This document shows positions 1 to 10,200 of a stretch of 64,000 bases of DNA, piece after piece. The notes under the pieces were generated by a model. The model made no database searches and had not been told where the DNA came from. It saw only the letters and a list, made by a program, of their open reading frames with translations. Positions within the stretch are counted from its first letter, which is position 1; every line of letters starts with the position of its first letter. Source of the stretch: Bidens hawaiensis (lineage: Eukaryota > Streptophyta > Magnoliopsida > Asterales > Asteraceae); contig JAIQDT010014623.1 in NCBI GenBank assembly GCA_021521415.1, forward strand, positions 1 to 64,000. The letters run 5' to 3'. Made by a program: the position numbers and the translations under genes.

Positions 1-316
1 GGTTCTTGTTATTGGTTCTTGATCTTGTTCTTGGTTTCTTCGTTCTTGGCTGTTACGTGAGATCTTGTTCTTGGCTGAATCTTGCTCTTGATCTTGATCT
101 TGATCTTGTTAATGGCGGACCTTGTTCTTGATCTTGATCTTGATCTTGGTTTGGCCGAATCTTGTTTTTGATCTTGTTCTTGGCTGATTTGGTTTATTGT
201 GAGTGAGATATTGTTCTTGATTTGGTTTGATCTTGCTGATTCGTGTTTCCTTATTTATTGATCTTGATCTTGATATTGATTTTGGGGTATCTTGGCTGGA
301 TTTTTATTGGGGTTGC
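1..316 (+). other. LINE-A 5' UTR (partial), CTTGAT-rich
   Basis: The stretch before ORF1 is full of short degenerate repeats of the type CTTGATCTTGAT and TTGTTCTTGGC. LINE-C has a related CTTGG/CAGCC-rich leader in front of its ORF1. This is probably the internal promoter and leader of the element; no conserved promoter element could be identified. Confidence 0.6.
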
Positions 317-1852
317 ATGGAGAATAAGGGTGGCATTGGTTCTGTTGATCAGGTTATACATGGGTTTCCAGCGAATCGGGTAACGAACATTGATGGGGCT
401 CCCCCTCGTAGGGGGGTTCTGAAAACTGGTTCTTCGGGAAACCCTAATGTTACGGGTTCTTTTGGTTCGTTTGCTGCAAACACTACATTCACTGCTCCGT
501 TAAATGACGTTATCCATAATGTTGGTGGTTGTTCAGCAGTGGGGAACAAAGCTAGTGGTTGCTTGAGCGATAACAAGGGTATTGGATCAGGTTCGCTAAA
601 GAGTCAACAAGATAAGGGTTGTTCAGCTTTTGTTCCGAACGAAAATAAGGTGGATGGAGCTGAATCGTCTAATATTCAGAGGGATGTAGGGAAGGAAAAA
701 CATATGGAAAATTCAAAGCCTTCCTACATGAGTGTTGTTCAACTTGAAAACAAAACATCGAAGGCAACTTTAAGAAAAGTAAATGTTGAATCAACGATGG
801 ATGGAGTTGATGTGGTTATACCGGTTGATTCTGTCAAGAAAGTTAAAGAGAGGTTTAATAATACTTTGTTTGGCTATTTTTTGGGTAATAGACTCCCTTT
901 TCCGGTTGTTGAGGATTTTGCTAAGAAAAATTGGAACAAATATGGGCTTACGAGACTAATGATGAATGCGAAAGGGTTTTTCTTTTTCAAGTTCCATACG
1001 GAAGCTGGGATGATGAAGTTGATTGAGGATGGTCCTTGGATGATTAGGAATGTTCCCATTATTCTCCAAATTTGGACTATGGAGTCAGATTTGGAGAAGG
1101 AGGATGTACGGTCGGTTCCGGTTTGGGTCAAATTACAAAACATTCCCCTGGGTGCCTTTACTGAGGAGGGTCTAAGTATGCTCGCGTCAAGAATTGGGGA
1201 TCCGATAAGTATGGACTCTTATACTGCTAATATGTGTAAGGAATCGTGGGGAAGAAGTAGTTTTGCTAGAGTACAGGTTGAGCTCCATGCAAATCAGGAG
1301 ATTAAAAGGAAGCTTGTTGTTGCTGTTCCGGATACGTGGGGGGAGACAAATAAGATCTCGGAGATTAAAGTTGAATATGATTGGGAGCCCCCCAGATGTT
1401 CTTTATGTGAGGTGTTTGGCCATTCGAACGCCCAGTGCCCGAAACAAGTTCACGATAGAAAGTTAAATGACGAACAAACGAAAGTCACTAATGATGATGG
1501 TTTCCAGAGGGTGAAGGGAAAGAAAAAAGTTAATACGCAAATCAAGAAACATAATCTTGTCTACCGACCGGTGGTTAAACCTGCTGTGCCACAAACTATA
1601 AATAAACCATCCGCTCAAGAACAAGACAATAATTATCCTGTGGGTAAACCTACAACTTCCATGGCTAAGGGGGTCCAGTTAAAGGAAAATCATACTGTCC
1701 AAACCAGTAACAGGTTTGGTAAGTTGGCGGACGAGTCGGAAAGTGATGAAGATGATGATGATGTGGAGGAGTTGTTTACGGATATGGCTAAAGCTATGAA
1801 AGCGGATATTTTTTCTGAGGGTGCAAGCACACCCGGTGAATTGGGTGTTTAA
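317..1852 (+). CDS. LINE-A ORF1: DUF4283-type nucleic-acid-binding protein
   Basis: ORF1 of plant L1 elements encodes the RNA-binding chaperone that forms the ribonucleoprotein with ORF2. I chose ATG 317 (MENKGG...), because the frame upstream (from 227) reads through leader repeats and diverges from LINE-C, while homology begins at this Met. The first ~180 residues are low-complexity. A DUF4283-like domain follows, with LFGYFLGNRLPFPVVEDFAK, then FFFFKF and GPWMIRN. A zinc knuckle comes next (C-X2-C-X4-H-X4-C in CSLCEVFGHSNAQC). The C terminus is basic and then acidic (ESDEDDDDVEE). The product is 511 aa from this start. The stop codon overlaps the ORF2 start by one base. Function is inferred from the family. 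Confidence 0.88.
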   Translation: MENKGGIGSVDQVIHGFPANRVTNIDGAPPRRGVLKTGSSGNPNVTGSFGSFAANTTFTAPLNDVIHNVGGCSAVGNKASGCLSDNKGIGSGSLKSQQDKGCSAFVPNENKVDGAESSNIQRDVGKEKHMENSKPSYMSVVQLENKTSKATLRKVNVESTMDGVDVVIPVDSVKKVKERFNNTLFGYFLGNRLPFPVVEDFAKKNWNKYGLTRLMMNAKGFFFFKFHTEAGMMKLIEDGPWMIRNVPIILQIWTMESDLEKEDVRSVPVWVKLQNIPLGAFTEEGLSMLASRIGDPISMDSYTANMCKESWGRSSFARVQVELHANQEIKRKLVVAVPDTWGETNKISEIKVEYDWEPPRCSLCEVFGHSNAQCPKQVHDRKLNDEQTKVTNDDGFQRVKGKKKVNTQIKKHNLVYRPVVKPAVPQTINKPSAQEQDNNYPVGKPTTSMAKGVQLKENHTVQTSNRFGKLADESESDEDDDDVEELFTDMAKAMKADIFSEGASTPGELGV

Positions 1853-4800
1853 TGGGTACCATCGCCACTTGGAATATAAGAGGGTTGAACCGCCCTCTTA
1901 AACAAAAAGAGGTTCGTAAGGTAATACAAGATAATAATATTCAGGTATGCGCTATTCTTGAGTCTCACGTCAAATTAAACGCGGTTTTTGATGTTTGTAA
2001 GAAGATCTGTAATAATTGGGATTGGACCAGCAATGGTAGTGTTTGTGATAAAGGTACTCGGATTATTGTGGGGTGGAATACGGATTTGGTTGATCTTATG
2101 GTTATTGATTATTCGAATCAGGTTCTTCACGTTCAGTTAAAGTTTAAGCTTGATTGCAAGGTGATGTATGGTTCTTTCGTGTATGCTGAGAATTGTTATT
2201 TGAAAAGAAGGGAGGTATGGCGTAATCTTCTTGTTCATAAACAACTCACTCGTGATAAACCTTGGGCTTTACTTGGTGATTTTAATTGTGCTCTTAGTTT
2301 GGAAGACAGCTTGCATGGTTCTTCCAAAATTTCTACTGGAATGATTGATTTTCGTGATTGTGTTAACAACATTGAAGTTGAGGATATAAAGGGGGTCGGA
2401 CTCAAATACACTTGGAGCAATAAACCGAAAACGGGTATGGGCCATTTTAAAAAGCTTGATAGGGTGATGGGAAACTCTAAATTCTTGGAGATTTTTAATG
2501 ATTCTTCGGCGGTGTTCCTTCCGTACCGGATTTCAGACCACTCTCCATGTCTATTGAAATTCCCCTCTCTTATTAAAGGTAAGCCTAAACCGTTTAAATT
2601 CCCTAATTTCTTGATTGAAAAACCGGGTTATCATGATATTATTGCTAAAGGCTGGAATATTGAGGTGAACGGGTATCACATGTTTCGCGTGGTAAAGAAA
2701 CTCCAGAACTTAAAACACCCTATTCGTTCTTTGCTGTACCGGCAAGGCAATCTCCATAAGAAAGTTACTGACCTAAGAACCCGTCTGGATGCTTGTCAAA
2801 CCCGCCTTGACACTGACCCTACTAATTTGGAGTTGATTCGGGAACAGAGTAATTATCTTAAGGCTTATCATGAGGCGGCTAAGGATGAGGAAGAATTCCT
2901 TAAACAAAAGGCTAAAGTTGATTGGTTAAAGCTTGGTGACTCTAACACTCCATACTTTCACAATTCTTTGAAAATGCGAAACCATAGGGGTCGCATTGAT
3001 ATTATAAGTGATGCTCAGGGCCGTTTATTTGAGGGGTTGGATGTTCCTTCGGTGTTTGTTAATCATTTTACGAACATCTTTGGCTCTGATTTGAAACCAT
3101 TGAGGAAACTGGAAAATCAGATGTTTACTACTAAACTCTCGGCCTCCCAGGCGGAGTTTATGATTAGACCTATCTCCGATTTGGAAATCAAGGATGCGGT
3201 TTTCTCTATTGAGAATTCCAAAGCTCCGGGACCTGATGGTTTTTCCTCGGCCTTTTTCAAGAGTTCTTGGGATATTGTTGGGAAAGATGTGTGTTTGGCG
3301 GTTCGTGAATTTTTCAGCAGAGGAAGTCTCCTTAAACAGGTAAACCACACCATTATTGCCCTTATTCCTAAAGTGACTAATATTGTGACTCCGAATGATT
3401 TTCGTCCCATCTCGTGCTGCAACACTTTATATAAATGCATTACCAAGATTATCTCGGTTCGTATGATGAAGGGGTTGGAGTCGTTAATTGATATTAATCA
3501 GTCAGCGTTTGTGCCTGGGCGTAGGATTTCTGATAATATCCTTTTGACCCAAGAATTAATGCATAATTACCACACTAATACAGGTCCGCCTAGATGTGCT
3601 TTTAAAGTTGATATCCAGAAAGCCTATGATACGGTCAGTTGGGACTTCATACGTGATATTCTTTTTGGGTATGGTTTCCACGATAAGATGATTCAGTGGA
3701 TAATGGAGTGCATAACCACTTCTTCTTTTTCGATAGCAGTTAATGGGAATTTACACGGGTTCTTTAGTGGTAAAAGAGGTCTGAGACAGGGTGATCCGAT
3801 GTCCCCTTATATTTTCACGCTGGTTATGCAAGCTCTCACGTTGATTCTGCATCGCAAGGTTCGTATTGATGGATCGTTCCGTTTTCATCGATGTTGTGAA
3901 AAGTTAAATATTATCAACATTTGCTTTGCGGATGATTTGTTCCTGTTTGCTCGTGGTGATGTGAATTCTGCTAAAATTATTATGGGGGCTCTGAATGATT
4001 TCAAAGATATGTCCGGGCTTACTCCGAGTGTTCCGAAAAGTACCGCGTTTTTCTGTAATGTCCCGGACCGTGTTAAAGGTGGTATTTTGAATATTATGCC
4101 CTTTGTTGAAGGAAGGCTCCCGGTTAAATACTTGGGGGTTCCTCTTATATCCACGAGGTTAAATTACCGGGATTGTAAGAGGTTGCTGGATTGTATGGAT
4201 AGTCGGATTGGAGATTGGAAGAATAAAACTTTATCTTTTGCGGGTAAATTGCAGCTGGTCAGGTCTGTTCTTTCGTCTTTATATATTTATTGGGCTGCTG
4301 TGTTTTCTCTCCCTTCTAGACTTATTGCTGATCTTGAGAAACGGATTAAAAACTTTCTTTGGGATTATGGTCAAAATAAGGGAAAGCATAAAGTCTCTTG
4401 GGATATTGTGTGTCGGCCGAAATGTGAAGGTGGTTTGGGTATCCGGCGTATACGGGATGTCAATAACTCTCTGCTGGTTTATCATATTTGGAGCTTAATC
4501 AATGTGCGTAACTCGTTGTGGGTTAAATGGATTTATGAGTATAAAATGAAGGGGCGAAATGTTTGGAGCTTGCAGATTCCTAACTCGTGTACGTGGGGAT
4601 GGAGGAAAATTCTTCAGTTCCGTCCTCAGATTAGAAAATTTATATGGCATGAAATTGGGAATGGGAGATCTACTTCAGTTTGGTATGATAAGTGGGATGA
4701 GATTTGTCCTTTAATTGATTATATTAACCCTAGAGCTATTCATCGTGCTGGCTTGTCTTTAGAGACCTGTGTCAGTGATGTTGTTCATCATAATAACTGG

Positions 4801-5526
4801 GGTTGGCCGCCTGATTGGATTTTGAGGTATCCAATTCTTTTGAACCTAAAAGAAGTCAGCATTTGTCCGGATGAAAGGGACAAGATCGTGGTAATGGATG
4901 AGAATGGGACTTCAATGAATTTCTCGGCGTCTGGAATTTGGAATCTTATTCGGAGACCGGCTGATAAGGTGTCTTGGGTGCATGTTGTTTGGTTCTCTCA
5001 ATGTGTTCCAAAACACTCCTTTATGTTGTGGATTGTGCTTCATGATAGGTTGAGCACGCAGAATCGTATTATGGGATGGAAAATTGGTGGGTATCCAAAT
5101 TATAACTTGTATTGCTGCCCTCTTTGTAATGGAGAGCCGGATTCTCGTAACCACCTCTTCTTTGAGTGTAAGTTCTCTGCTGAGGTTTGGAGTATTGTAA
5201 GAATGAAAGGGAAGTTTCAGGGATGTAGGAATGGTTGGGCGAATATTCTTCAATATGTGTCTCAATTTGGAATGTCCAACTCTATTGAAAATGTTGTTAA
5301 TCGGCTGCTATTTGGGGCTTCGGTTTACGTTATCTGGAAGGAGCGAAACAACCGGCTTTTCAAGAACTCTTTGAAGACTCCGAAGATGGTTGCGGACGAA
5401 ATCATTAGGGGGACGCGCCTAAAGCTTATGACTCTAAAGTTCAAGAATTCTGAACGGGTTAATCGGGTTCTCGAGGATTGGCACTTTCCGCGGGGAGTTT
5501 CCCACCAGATTGATGATAATGGTTGA
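1852..5526 (+). CDS. LINE-A ORF2: endonuclease / reverse transcriptase
   Basis: This 1,224-residue protein nicks target DNA and reverse-transcribes the element's RNA at the nick (target-primed reverse transcription). An N-terminal exonuclease-endonuclease-phosphatase domain opens with ATWNIRGLN and includes LLGDFNC and SDHSPCLL. The reverse transcriptase follows: KAPGPDGF, ALIPKV, FRPIS, AFVPGRRISDN, FKVDIQKAYDTVSWDF, GLRQGDPMSP and the catalytic FADD at about residue 698. The C-terminal part has the zf-RVT type cysteine/histidine cluster (CCPLCNGEPDSRNHLFFEC). There is no internal stop. The start codon is part of TAATG, shared with the ORF1 stop, which points to termination-reinitiation. This is the only full-length ORF2 of the four LINE copies. 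Confidence 0.93.
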   Translation: MGTIATWNIRGLNRPLKQKEVRKVIQDNNIQVCAILESHVKLNAVFDVCKKICNNWDWTSNGSVCDKGTRIIVGWNTDLVDLMVIDYSNQVLHVQLKFKLDCKVMYGSFVYAENCYLKRREVWRNLLVHKQLTRDKPWALLGDFNCALSLEDSLHGSSKISTGMIDFRDCVNNIEVEDIKGVGLKYTWSNKPKTGMGHFKKLDRVMGNSKFLEIFNDSSAVFLPYRISDHSPCLLKFPSLIKGKPKPFKFPNFLIEKPGYHDIIAKGWNIEVNGYHMFRVVKKLQNLKHPIRSLLYRQGNLHKKVTDLRTRLDACQTRLDTDPTNLELIREQSNYLKAYHEAAKDEEEFLKQKAKVDWLKLGDSNTPYFHNSLKMRNHRGRIDIISDAQGRLFEGLDVPSVFVNHFTNIFGSDLKPLRKLENQMFTTKLSASQAEFMIRPISDLEIKDAVFSIENSKAPGPDGFSSAFFKSSWDIVGKDVCLAVREFFSRGSLLKQVNHTIIALIPKVTNIVTPNDFRPISCCNTLYKCITKIISVRMMKGLESLIDINQSAFVPGRRISDNILLTQELMHNYHTNTGPPRCAFKVDIQKAYDTVSWDFIRDILFGYGFHDKMIQWIMECITTSSFSIAVNGNLHGFFSGKRGLRQGDPMSPYIFTLVMQALTLILHRKVRIDGSFRFHRCCEKLNIINICFADDLFLFARGDVNSAKIIMGALNDFKDMSGLTPSVPKSTAFFCNVPDRVKGGILNIMPFVEGRLPVKYLGVPLISTRLNYRDCKRLLDCMDSRIGDWKNKTLSFAGKLQLVRSVLSSLYIYWAAVFSLPSRLIADLEKRIKNFLWDYGQNKGKHKVSWDIVCRPKCEGGLGIRRIRDVNNSLLVYHIWSLINVRNSLWVKWIYEYKMKGRNVWSLQIPNSCTWGWRKILQFRPQIRKFIWHEIGNGRSTSVWYDKWDEICPLIDYINPRAIHRAGLSLETCVSDVVHHNNWGWPPDWILRYPILLNLKEVSICPDERDKIVVMDENGTSMNFSASGIWNLIRRPADKVSWVHVVWFSQCVPKHSFMLWIVLHDRLSTQNRIMGWKIGGYPNYNLYCCPLCNGEPDSRNHLFFECKFSAEVWSIVRMKGKFQGCRNGWANILQYVSQFGMSNSIENVVNRLLFGASVYVIWKERNNRLFKNSLKTPKMVADEIIRGTRLKLMTLKFKNSERVNRVLEDWHFPRGVSHQIDDNG

Positions 5527-5718
5527 TTTGTTTTAGTCTTGTTTATTTTCATTGTTCTTGTGTAAGCTTTGGCTGTGTTTACCAATGTTTGGTGGTTTGG
5601 TCTGTTTACTCTTGTATGGCATGTCATACATGAGAACTAATATGGCACTCTGTCATATTACTTGTACTTTTTGATTGTGTGGAATGCATTTAACCGGGTG
5701 AATCCCTTTACCCAAAAA
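5527..5718 (+). other. LINE-A 3' UTR with three hairpins and A tail
   Basis: The 3' UTR contains an inverted repeat around GTATGGCATGTCATAC, a stem AATATGGCA/TGTCATATT with a three-base loop, and a terminal GGGTGAATCCCTTTACCC hairpin just before the A tail. The same features are kept at the 3' ends of LINE-B, LINE-C and LINE-D, with small changes. They are probably the structure recognised by the element's own reverse transcriptase (inference from L1/L2-type LINEs). Confidence 0.55.
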
Positions 5719-7154
5719 ACATATTTTATTGTATTTTTATTCCACATATATTTCTCACAATGATCAAAACATTACAGCAAACTCACAGCAGTCAAAATCA
5801 TGCGCAACAGAATGTTATTTGTTAATCCCGTTAAATGAAAAATCCAACTAATGCAAGACCAATTGGGTTAGGTTCTTAACTCAACACGTTAACTTCCAGA
5901 AGTGGAACCAACCCATTTGGTCTTGTAGTTCATGAGATATGATAATTACAAAACAACCTAACAGCAGGTCTCACAATTCAGATTTGCACTTCAGTTTTGT
6001 AAAATAATAAAAGTTAACTTTTACTCGTCCAAAAATTACAATTTTGGACTTCATAGAAACTAGACTCAACATAGTACCCAGTAGTGTTTACAACCTCGAC
6101 CAATTTCCACATTAACATTTAGTTACCATTGTCTAAACATAACTTACAGTCTGTCCAGTACCAGTTTAGACCTTTAATCACATTTAAATCGTTTTGAACA
6201 ACCAAAACACCTCCAAATTAGGCGTGGTTGGGTTTTCTGGAAACTAGACTCAGAGTACTACCTTTTAGACTCATAAATAGCTCAGTTTGCTTTTATATTT
6301 AACAAGTTACATGTCGTTCAAGTTTAACAATCTCTGCTGTCAAAACTCAGCAAGCACAAACAATCGTCTAACATGCATTCTAAGCATATGACATAACTCC
6401 AACATGCAATAAACATAATTAATCACAAAAATCAGTAGTAACCCTCTTGGGTTTACAAACAATCAATGATTCAACAATCTTTCACCGTTCAAAATCACAT
6501 ATGATCATCAATATCAATAACCAACACATAATCAATCATCCTTTAATCAAAATCAAGCATATAAACACTTAATACATAATTTCAAAGTTAGGGTTTCATG
6601 TTTATACCTTAAAAACGCAGAAACAACCAAGTGAAACGTGAGAGATGCTTAGAACAAGTGTGGGATGCTCCGATTATGAAGAACCAAGCAAAAACGAAGG
6701 TGATTTGGGTGTGGTGTGGCTGCCGATCGCAAGGAGAGAGGGGAGGGGGGGGGGCTGCCGGGTTTAGAGAGAGGGTTAGGGTTTTATTATTATTAATAAT
6801 AATAATATGTTACACATAGGTCCCTCAACTTTTAAGTATTACTTTTCTAGCCTAAAGTAACTTGTTTGCATCTTGAGTTAGTGTTTTAAACAATATTATC
6901 AAATAGCACATAAGCCTAACACATAATTATCACATAATTATTGTTTGGTTGTTTTTCGTTTATTCACCAATGGTTTGCGTCAACTCGTTTGCGTTTCGGT
7001 GCAATCCCGAAAGACTACACATGTAGTAATTGTCAAGCGTCATTTAAACCCTAGTTTAACTGTAATGAGATGTGCGTTATAGATCAAGTGATCTTAAGTT
7101 TGAATTGACGGAGTTTGAATTAACGGAGTTAAGCTGAAATTGACGACTGTCACA
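5719..7154 (-). repeat. 3' LTR of gypsy 1, partial (cut by LINE-A)
   Basis: The sequence is almost identical to 14261-15695; I see a single one-base length difference (around 6190 versus 14733). On the minus strand it starts TGTGACAGTCG after the polypurine stretch. The remaining ~1.2 kb of the LTR (equivalent to 13040-14260) should lie to the left of LINE-A, outside the window. A G-rich tract (10 G in a row near 6752) lies inside it. Confidence 0.85.
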
Positions 7155-7290
7155 TCATTCCCATGTTAAAGAATTTTCGTCCCGAAAATTTGAGTCAAGT
7201 CGCGATGGGTGTCTGAGAAAGCAAGAAAAAAAAATTTTCAGTTTGTCATATCATCCCCTAGTAGAAAGAAATTTCGTCCCGAAATTTAAT
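7155..7290 (-). promoter_or_regulatory. Polypurine tract region with duplicated hairpin
   Basis: Two similar modules lie between the pol stop and the LTR. Each has a hairpin (AAATTTCG-TCC-CGAAATTT at 7269-7287; AATTTTCG-TCC-CGAAAATT at 7172-7190), then a purine-rich stretch, then a TGACA-type LTR start (near 7248 and 7154). Gypsy 2 has one such module (46663-46697). The duplication leaves two possible LTR boundaries; I prefer 7154 because TGTGACA matches the gypsy 2 start. Confidence 0.6.
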
Positions 7291-10200
7291 TCATACCTCC
7301 GGTGATTTCTGACGGTTCGACGGGTTTCGCGGTTTTCGGTGTTTGGTCAACCCTTCAAAAAGGTGAGGATACTTTTTCATCATTTGATCCTCGCGTTCCC
7401 ACGTGAACTCCGGTCCACGTCTCGAGTTCCAACGAACCTTAACGATTGGAATTTTGCTATGCTTGAGTGTTTTGGTTTCCCAATCCAAAACTTCGACTGG
7501 TTCCTCGATGAAGCGTAGCTGTTCATCAACTTGCAATTCGTCCAAAGGGACTGCTTGGGTTTCATCGGATAGGCATTTCATTAAATTGGATACATGGAAT
7601 ACATTGTGTACACTACTGAGTTCCGTTGGTAGATCCAGTCGGTACACCACCGAACCAATGCGCTCAGTTATCCGGTAAGGACCAACGTATCATGGATTGA
7701 GTTTGTTTCGCTTCCCGAAGCGAACCACACATTTCCAAGGTGAGACTTTCAGTAGTACTTGGTCGTTCACTTGAAATTCAAGAGGCTTTCGGCGCTTTTC
7801 TGCGTAACTCTTTTGGCGATCTCGTGCTGCTGCCATGCGGTTTCGGATTTGAACAATCTTTTCGAGGTTTCTAGTACTAGTTCTGGACCAGTGATTTGGC
7901 TATCACCCACCTCTGCCCACCAGAGAGGTGATCGACACTTCCGTCCGTACAACGCTTCAAACGGCGCTGCCTTAATGCTTGCGTGGTAGTTGTTATTATA
8001 CGAAAACTCTACCAAAGGCAAGTGAGGTTCCCAACTTTTTCCGAAATCTAACACGCATGCACGCAACATGTCCTCCAAGGTCTGAATGGTGCGCTCAGTT
8101 TGCCCATCCGTCTGAGGATGGTAGGCTGTGCTCATATCAAGGTGGGTGCCTAGTGCGCTTTGTAGTGACTTCCAAAAGTGCGAAGTGAAACGGGAATCTC
8201 GATCAGAAATGATTGAGACAGGCACTCCGTGTCTAGACACTACTTCCTTCATGTAGATGCGAGTCAGTCTTTCCATTTTGTCCGATTCTTTGATTGCTAA
8301 GAAGTGTGCGGACTTAGTTAACCGGTCAACGATCACCCAGATGGTATCGCATCCCATCGGTGTTTTGGGTAATCCTGTGATAAAATCCATTGAAATGTGC
8401 TCCCATTTCCACATTGGGAGTTCCGGTTGCTGTAGCATGCCAGATGGTTTCTGATATTCTATTTTGACTCTTGCACAAGTCAAGCATTTGCTCACGTAGG
8501 TGGCAATGTCGGCTTTCATGTTTGGCCACCAGTAAAGTGCCTTTAAGTCATGGTACATTTTATCTGAGCCAGGGTGGATAGAATATCGGGACTTGTGTGC
8601 TTCGTCCATCACTATAGTTCTCAACTCTCCGTATCGTGGAACCCAAATCCGGTTTTCGAAATATCGGACCCTGTCCGATTTGGCTTCAAGTTGCTCGTTC
8701 ATGCCCCACATGAGTTCTGATGGGAGATTATCTTTCAAGGCTTCGAGTTGCGCATCGCGAATCTGACCGGGTAAGTTGGCGTGGATCGTGAGTTGTAATG
8801 CTCGAACTCGTCTGGGTTTATCGGTTTCTTTTCTGCTGAGAGCGTCGGCCACTACATTGGCCTTGCCAGGGTGGTACTTGATGGCACAATCATAATACTT
8901 AAGCAGCTCGACCCAACGACGCTGTCTCATGTTCAGCTCCTTCTGATCGTAGATATGTTGGAGACTCTTGTGGTCGGTGTAAATGGTAAACTTGGTACCG
9001 TACAAGTAATGCCTCCATATCTTAAGAGCAAACACTACAGCTCCGAGTTCCAAGTCATGGGTCGTGTAGTTCTTCTCGTGAATCCGTAGTTGTCGAGAGA
9101 CATAGGCTATAACCTTCTCGAGTTGCATCAGCACGCAACCGAGACCTTGTATCGATGCGTCACAATGTACCTCAAAATTCTCCGTTCCCTCGGGAAGGGC
9201 TAGAATAGGGGTGCTACAGAGTTTGGTTTTCAACAGTTGGTAAGCGGACTCTTGCGCGTCACCCCAATTGTACTTAGTACCCTTGTGAGTCAAAGCGATG
9301 AGTGGTTGAGCAATCTTTGAAAATCCCTCGATAAAACGCCGGTAGTAGCCAGCCAGTCCTAGGAATTGTCGCACCTCAGTCGAAGTCTTAGGTGCTTCCC
9401 AGTTTTTGATGGCCTCTACTTTGACGGGATCGACATGGATACCATTCTCGTTAATAACATGTCCTAAGAAGTGAACCTCGCGAAGCCAAAATTCGCATTT
9501 CGAGAGTTTAGCGTACAGTTGTTTCTTCTTTAGTAATTCCTGAATTAACCTCAAGTGCTCTTCGTGGTCGGTCTTGTCCTTGGAGTAGACGAGGATATCA
9601 TCAATAAAAACAATCACAAACTTGTCGAGGTACGCCTTGCATACTCGATTCATGAGATCCATAAATACGGCTGGTGCATTGGTTAAGCCAAAAGGCATAA
9701 CCGAAAACTCGTAGTGACCATACCGAGTTCTGAAAGCCGTCTTTGAAATATCTTCTTCGCGCACTCTTAATTGATGGTAACCAGATCTCAGATCGATCTT
9801 CGAGTAGTAACTCGATCCTTGAAGCTGGTCGAACAGATCATCAATTCGGGGTAAGGGATAACGGTTCTTGATCGTCACTTTGTTCAGTTCTCGGTAGTCG
9901 ATGCACATGCGGAAAGTCCCGTCCTTCTTTCGAACAAATAAGATAAGGGATCCCCATGGTGATGAGCTAGGTCGGATAAAACCTTTATCCAGCAAATCTT
10001 GCAGTTGAGTGGACAACTCCTGAAGCTCTGCCGGTGCGAGCCGATACGGGGCTCGTGCTATGGGTGCCGCACCGGGGGTCAATTCGATTTGGAACTCGAC
10101 TTGTCGAATAGGAGGGAGTCCAGGCAAATCCTCCGGGAAAACTTCCGGAAAATCTCGCACAATCAGTATGTCTTCGATTTGCTTCTCCTCCGCGGGTTTC

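Larger units (their letters stand above)
1..5718 (+). mobile_element. L1-type LINE, LINE-A, coding-intact
   Basis: This non-LTR retrotransposon has a 5' UTR, ORF1, ORF2, a short 3' UTR and a six-base A tail. Both ORFs are open from end to end, so it could be autonomous. Its 5' end lies outside the window: comparison with LINE-C (554 bp of 5' UTR) suggests roughly 240 bp are missing. The 3' end ...TTTACCCAAAAAA is shared by all four LINE copies here. To its right is gypsy LTR sequence that continues uninterrupted in the second LTR copy at 14261, so LINE-A sits inside an LTR. Three relatives (LINE-B, C and D) lie in the same window. Confidence 0.93.

Noticed and set aside
1..226. CTTGAT-rich stretch as an independent minisatellite
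   Set aside because: A related repeat-rich leader precedes ORF1 in LINE-C, so it belongs to the LINE 5' UTR.
6631..6819. 62-codon plus-strand ORF inside the gypsy 1 LTR, repeated at 15172-15360
   Set aside because: It is repeated only because the LTR is repeated; composition is low-complexity (GGGGAAGF, LLLLIIII) and it is antisense to the element.
7240..7250. LTR start of gypsy 1 at 7248 instead of 7154
   Set aside because: The outer TGACA is less like the gypsy 2 start TGTGACA; kept only as an alternative, since the tandem array hides the true border.
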